In this document: piece after piece, positions 43,454 through 47,123 of the stretch
Position numbering within the stretch: position 1 is the stretch's first letter
How the letters are laid out: each line of letters begins with the position of its first letter
NCBI GenBank assembly: GCA_013694595.1
Contig: JACDCC010000047.1
Coordinates: 1-47,123 of the forward strand
DNA length: 47,123 bases
Source of the DNA: Chthoniobacterales bacterium
GTDB taxonomy: Bacteria > Verrucomicrobiota > Verrucomicrobiia > Chthoniobacterales > UBA10450
Direction: 5' to 3'
Position numbers and translations under genes: made by a program
Notes under the pieces: model-generated
Told to the model about the DNA's origin: nothing
Databases searched by the model: none
Seen by the model: the letters and a program-made list of their open reading frames with translations, nothing else

Positions 43454-43705
43454 AACGGCAGGCGTGCGCCCGGGGGCGTCACCGCAGACTATCGACGGAG
43501 CGGTCGAAGGACGCCAACTCGCGCCGCGCCCGTGGCTTCCCGCGTTACTCGAAGGCCGAAACGCGCAACAGCACGCGCTCCCGGTCGTTCCTCCGCAGGC
43601 AGCTCGTCCGTGCGTTTGCCTTCGCGAGCGCTGCGGTCGTGCCCCAGCCGGCGCCCCTGCGCAATGGAATTGCTGCGCGAGTTCTAGACGACTGGCGCGT
43701 GCGCC

Positions 43706-44906
43706 TCAGGGAGCGAGCTGATACACTTCGACCAGCGCCACACCCGTCCCGCCGTCCGCACCGCTCACGATCGCAGTGTAGTTGCCCGGCGGCAGGGTTG
43801 CGCGCATCGCGGATTCCAGCTCGTCGCTCGGTGGGATTCCGGAAGCTTCGATCTGCTCCCGTTGAGAATTTTTCCAGTTATCGTTCGCGAAAATCGCGGT
43901 CCCTTCACTGTTGAAGAGTTCCAGGTGAGGGTCGGCTAAACGGTCGCTGACGGGCAGCGAAGGTCCGATCGCGCGGATCAGGACTTCGGACGGATCGTTC
44001 CCTGTCACGATCAAGCCGCCGATCATCACGTTGTCGCCCGTTTGGACGAAGCCTCGCGTGGAAATGTTTACGATTTTCGCCGATACTTGCTCCAGCCGTC
44101 CCATTTGAGTGGGTCATCCGGGAACTCCAGGGCTTGGCCTTTAAATCGAGCATGCGCGAGGGGAAACTATCCCCGCGCTTTGCTGCAAATTCCGTGCCCT
44201 TCCCGCGGAATAGCTTCAGCGCGAGCGGGCCGGTCTGGAAACCGCCGCGCCGCGTTGGCGCCCGGCGGCACAGTACGGAGGATGGCTGCTTCGCGATCGT
44301 GTAGCGGCGGAATGCTGGTAACCTCGATTTCCGCGCGCTGCGTAGACTCTTTCCAGTCGTCGTTCGCAGCCATGGCCCCCCGTTCGCGTCGTAGAGCTCA
44401 AGCGTCGGATCCTCGAGTGCGTTCGGGAGCTGGCTCTTTCATCGATGGACCGATGCCGCGTACGAGGATGTTTGTGGTGGCAGTCTGATGACCGGCGATG
44501 AAGCCACCGATCATTGCGTTATCGCCGGTTTCCACGACTCCACGTGAGCTGATGTTCGCGAGGATGGCATTGCCGGAGATACCGCGGTCGTAAATTTCTA
44601 CGAGAGCGATACCGGTGCTGTCATTCTTACCGCGCAGAATAGCGGTGTAGGCGCTGGGAGCGAGGGTCCGCAGGATGGCTGCCTCGCGATCGTCACCCGG
44701 TGGAATGCCGGTCGCTTCAATGCCGGCGCGTTCCGGGGACTCTCTCCAGTTGTCGTTACTGGTCACAACCCGACGACGGGGCTCCCGCCCGCTTGCATGG
44801 AGGGGGCCAACCGCCCGCAGGAGCACTTGCTTCGGTTCGTGCCTTGGATCAAGCTGGCGGATCGTAACTAACAAGAATCGATTGCCGGTTCCTCGTTGCG
44901 GCGTTC
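43706..44906 (-). pseudogene. Decayed repeat protein with NDNW modules (multiple frameshifts)
   Basis: Reading on the minus strand, pieces of one repeated module appear in different frames. From 44906 down: RGTGNRFLLVTIRQLDP, LLRAVGP, VTSNDNWRESPERAGIEATG, ILRTLAPSAYTAILRG, GIALVEIYDRG, then ISSRGVVETGDNAMIGGFIA. The frame changes near 44440 to LPNALEDPTLELYDANG, and again at a C6 run (44376-44381) to AANDDWKESTQRAEIEVTS. A final unit from 44104 reads VNISTRGFVQTGDNVMIGGL, LIRAIGPSLPVSD, FANDNWKNSQREQIEASG and ALVEVYQLAP before the stop. The parent protein was probably a surface or secreted protein of the kind common in Verrucomicrobiota. No export signal remains. Confidence 0.82.
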
Positions 44907-44920
44907 GTCAGCCTGGCGCC

Positions 44921-45601
44921 TTAAACTTCAATCGATTCGCCGATCTTCGGCAGCAATAGCTCGGTGCCGACCCGGCGCGCAGCTTTGAGAGCGGCATCGC
45001 GATCCAGTTTGATCGGTGGGAAGGTGTCGTAGTGCACGCCGACGATCTTGTTTGTTCCGACGAACTCCGCGGCGCGAAGTGCATCGTCGACTCCCATGGT
45101 GAAGAAGTCGCCCACAGGCAGCACCGCGAACCGCAGCTGCGTCTGCTCCTGGATGAGCTTCATGTCCAGGGTAAGAGCGCTGTCGCCTGAGTAGTAGAAG
45201 TTACCGTCGGTCGATTCAACCACGAATCCGCACGGATTGCCGCCGTAGGTGCCATCCGGCATCGAGCTGCTATGAATCGCCGCGGTGAGCTTTACACGGC
45301 CGAACTTGGTTTCGTCGGCGCCGCCATGATTCATCGCCTGCACGTTCTTGACGCCTTTCTTTTCGAACCAGTCGCCTACCTCGAATGGAGCAATCACGGT
45401 CGCGCCGGTGCGTTGGGCGATCGAGACAACGTCCGCGACGTGATCAGCGTGGCCATGTGAGACGAGGATGTAGTCGGCGGGAATCTTGTCCGCCTCGATG
45501 GAGCTTGCCAGCGGGTTAGGAGTGATGAACGGATCGAAGAGGAGCGTGTTGCCGGCGACGTCGACGGAGAAGCAAGCATGGCCGTAGTAGGTGAATTTCA
45601 T
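44921..45601 (-). CDS. UPF0173 family metal-dependent hydrolase (metallo-beta-lactamase fold)
   Basis: This 226-residue MBL-fold protein starts MKFTYYGHACFSVDVAGNTL and has the metal-binding motif SHGHADHVADV, NHGG, the YYSGDSALTLDMKLI segment and GVHYDTFPPI, which match UPF0173 (YtkL type) closely. The family is thought to hydrolyse phosphodiester or related bonds, but the substrate is not known. It has no signal peptide. Confidence 0.93.
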   Translation of the reverse strand: MKFTYYGHACFSVDVAGNTLLFDPFITPNPLASSIEADKIPADYILVSHGHADHVADVVSIAQRTGATVIAPFEVGDWFEKKGVKNVQAMNHGGADETKFGRVKLTAAIHSSSMPDGTYGGNPCGFVVESTDGNFYYSGDSALTLDMKLIQEQTQLRFAVLPVGDFFTMGVDDALRAAEFVGTNKIVGVHYDTFPPIKLDRDAALKAARRVGTELLLPKIGESIEV

Positions 45602-45755
45602 AAGGGATGGATGTCGCCACAGATTCGTTTCGGGTGAGACGTTTGCGGCTGCGGCAATGAAAGACGGCTCGCTTTGGCGCCTTGTGCGTTCGGCGCCTGC
45701 CTCCCGTTTCGCGGAGTGCAGAGTTGTTCTTCAGCAGGTAGCATCAAAGGAGATC

Positions 45756-45779
45756 ATGGACGACGCTTTCATCCCATGA
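45756..45779 (+). promoter_or_regulatory. Seven-codon leader frame with strong Shine-Dalgarno, overlapping yjbR-like start
   Basis: AAAGGAG (45746-45752) precedes ATG at 45756 by a few bases. The frame encodes MDDAFIP and stops with TGA at 45777-45779. That stop overlaps the YjbR start ATG (45776-45778) as ATGA. Ribosomes ending the leader could restart on the YjbR frame. The arrangement may be chance. Confidence 0.4.
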
Positions 45780-46102
45780 CAGCGGCTGAGTTTAGAAAGA
45801 TCGCGCTAAGTTTGCCCGAAGCAGTGGAAGCGTCGCACGTCGGACGTCCAGACTTCCGGATACGCGGCAAGATCTTCGCGAGCCTCGGCTACCCCGATGG
45901 CGATTACGGTGCCGTGATGCTCGCGCCCGAGGAACAGCAGAAGTTCATTGAGCTGCAACCAGCAGCCTTTTCGCCAGCGGCAGGTGCATGGGGCCGCCGG
46001 GGCAGTACTGAAGTGCTGCTGAGTGCAGTCGATGCCGAAAACATTCGCGCCGCGATTGCTTCGGCATGGCGTCACAAGGCGCCGAAGCGGCTCATCCACT
46101 AG
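45776..46102 (+). CDS. YjbR/MmcQ-family protein
   Basis: This 108-residue protein has the YjbR (MmcQ) fold pattern: AEFRKIALSLPEAVEASHVG, RPDFRIRGKIFASLGYPDG, AVMLAPEEQQKFIELQPAAF and a C-terminal AIASAWRHKAPKRL. YjbR is a CyaY-like structure with proposed DNA-binding properties; its function is not settled. The ATG at 45776 overlaps the TGA of a 7-codon frame that has the strong ribosome-binding site. Confidence 0.85.
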   Translation: MTAAEFRKIALSLPEAVEASHVGRPDFRIRGKIFASLGYPDGDYGAVMLAPEEQQKFIELQPAAFSPAAGAWGRRGSTEVLLSAVDAENIRAAIASAWRHKAPKRLIH

Positions 46103-46178
46103 AGCTAGCTAGTCTTTCCACCTCCGAAGCCCCTCGCTCGCGCTCGACAAGACGGTGCGGAGCCGAGAACCTTTCGGC

Positions 46179-46844
46179 ATGCGCGTAGACATCCTGACAC
46201 TCTTCCCGGAGATGTGCCGCGCGCCTTTGAACGAGAGCATGATGAAACGTGCGCAGGGGAGCGGCGCGCTCGAGTTGCACATTCACAACCTCCGCGACTG
46301 GGCAACCGACAAGCACCGGATGGCGGACGATGCGCCGTTTGGAGGCGGGCAGGGAATGGTGATGAAACCGGAGCCGGTTTTCGCCGCGGTGGAATCGCTG
46401 CGCGGGACGGCCAGCACCGTTCTACTGATGACACCGCAAGGTCGCCGACTTTCGCAGCAGCTCGCCACCGAATTCTCCACCAGGGAGCACCTCATCATCA
46501 TCTGCGGGCATTATGAAGGGATCGATCACCGCGTCGTCGAGCATCTCGTGGAGGCGGAGATTTCCATCGGAGATTACGTGCTGACGAATGGCGCGATCGC
46601 AGCGGTGGTGGTGGTCGACGCGGTAGTCCGGCTGCTCCCCGGCGTGCTGGGGCATGAGCAATCCGCCGCCGACGAGAGCTTCTCCGCCGGCCTCTTGGAA
46701 GGTCCGCAATACACCCGCCCCGCAGAGTTCCGCGGCTGGAAAATTCCTGATGTTTTGCTTTCGGGAAATCACGCGGAGATCGCGGCGTGGCGGAAAGAGC
46801 GTGCGCTCGAGCGGACGCAGCGAAACCGGCCTGACCTGTTATAG
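46179..46844 (+). CDS. trmD: tRNA (guanine37-N1)-methyltransferase TrmD
   Basis: TrmD methylates G37 next to the anticodon using SAM and prevents +1 frameshifts. The start at 46179 ([20 protein letters not shown]) is the family N-terminus; an upstream ATG at 46155 adds eight non-homologous residues. The SPOUT trefoil-knot motifs are [42 protein letters not shown] and [20 protein letters not shown]. The usual text is TGGELA where TNGAIA stands here, a mild difference next to the cofactor loop. It is about 43 kb from rpsP, and rimM and rplS are not beside it. Confidence 0.96.
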   Translation: MRVDILTLFPEMCRAPLNESMMKRAQGSGALELHIHNLRDWATDKHRMADDAPFGGGQGMVMKPEPVFAAVESLRGTASTVLLMTPQGRRLSQQLATEFSTREHLIIICGHYEGIDHRVVEHLVEAEISIGDYVLTNGAIAAVVVVDAVVRLLPGVLGHEQSAADESFSAGLLEGPQYTRPAEFRGWKIPDVLLSGNHAEIAAWRKERALERTQRNRPDLL

Positions 46845-46887
46845 GCGGACCCTACGCGCCGCAGAACCATTCCGGGGCCGGAGTCCG

Positions 46888-47091
46888 TCAGTCTGTCAGC
46901 CGACTGGCGGGAGCTGGCGACGGGATCCGCGGGGAGGCCGGCCGGTAGAGCTTGCCGCGCGTGAGACGCATCTCGACGGGAGACCCGTGCGTGCAGAGAT
47001 CACACCAATGGCGGCTGGCTTTCGGCAATCGCAGTCGATTCCCGCAGCTGTCGCAGACGAACATGTCTGTCTTTACCCGTGCGCTTCCCAT
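46888..47091 (-). CDS. Small zinc-ribbon-like protein
   Basis: The 67-residue frame holds two Cys pairs, FVCDSCGNRLRL and HWCDLCTHG, spaced like a zinc ribbon, followed by a basic Pro/Arg/Ser-rich tail. The start may be the ATG at 47091 or at 47064 (MFVCDSCG). The family is not recognised. Cys spacing and a start directly before the ribbon favour a real gene, but the frame is short. Confidence 0.5.
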   Translation of the reverse strand: MGSARVKTDMFVCDSCGNRLRLPKASRHWCDLCTHGSPVEMRLTRGKLYRPASPRIPSPAPASRLTD

Positions 47092-47123
47092 GCAATGTCT
47101 AACCGCAATCGCATCTCATGCTT

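Overview
The window is a densely coded, high-GC (roughly 60-65 % by eye) bacterial chromosome segment with about 45 protein genes on both strands. No rRNA, tRNA, phage, transposase or CRISPR signal was recognised. Three things suggest a member of the Verrucomicrobiota (Spartobacteria/Chthoniobacterales-like): the decayed NDNW-repeat surface protein at 43.7-44.9 kb, the style of the membrane and glycan genes, and the interspersed repeats. This placement is inference from gene content and was not tested by phylogeny.

Layout. 1-3.5 kb: the 3' part of ffh, rpsP, a PrsW-type membrane protease on the opposite strand, and khpA. 3.6-13.6 kb: mostly minus-strand genes for an L,D-transpeptidase, a DUF1206 membrane protein, a DPP-IV-type peptidase, a GT-C-like membrane protein coupled to a double-GNAT protein, Ku and a secreted histidine phosphatase, with a plus-strand flavin reductase and a DUF72 protein between them. 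13.6-18.5 kb: a tight plus-strand run of S9 peptidase, ring-cleaving dioxygenase, TPR protein and methyltransferase. 18.7-21.6 kb: a J-domain protein and a DEAD-box helicase. 21.6-28.1 kb: a tryptophan/kynurenine catabolic cluster (kynurenine 3-monooxygenase, kynureninase, RidA-type 2-aminomuconate deaminase, DUF2277, aminomuconate-semialdehyde dehydrogenase and a divergent kynurenine formamidase), interrupted by a VapBC-type toxin-antitoxin pair. 28.1-33 kb: an ArnT-like glycosyltransferase, a HIT protein, two uncharacterised membrane-anchored proteins and an IscA-type protein. 33.1-39.4 kb: mutL, a GH113-like glycosidase, a one-domain asparaginase, a GT87-like protein and UDP-galactopyranose mutase. 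39.6-46.9 kb: uppP, purA, uppS, an RluE-type pseudouridine synthase, the repeat-protein pseudogene, a UPF0173 hydrolase, a YjbR-type protein, trmD and a small zinc-ribbon protein.

How the genes work together. The kynurenine genes cover formylkynurenine to 3-hydroxyanthranilate and then aminomuconate semialdehyde to oxalocrotonate. The two connecting enzymes (3-hydroxyanthranilate dioxygenase and ACMS decarboxylase) and tryptophan 2,3-dioxygenase are not in the window. UppS makes undecaprenyl diphosphate and UppP recycles it, which serves the envelope-glycan functions suggested by Glf, the ArnT-like, GT87-like and GT-C-like proteins and the L,D-transpeptidase. Ffh, bS16, KhpA, TrmD, RluE-like and the DEAD-box helicase belong to ribosome and RNA biology. 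MutL and Ku belong to DNA repair.

The most unusual signal is not a gene. The 9-mer TCGTTAGGC (or its complement) occurs 12 times between 7.3 and 36.0 kb, in several reading frames and also outside genes, far above what base composition predicts. Other points of interest are an intact VapC-like toxin without a standard start codon, DUF2277 embedded in the kynurenine genes, and three kinds of interspersed inverted-repeat elements.
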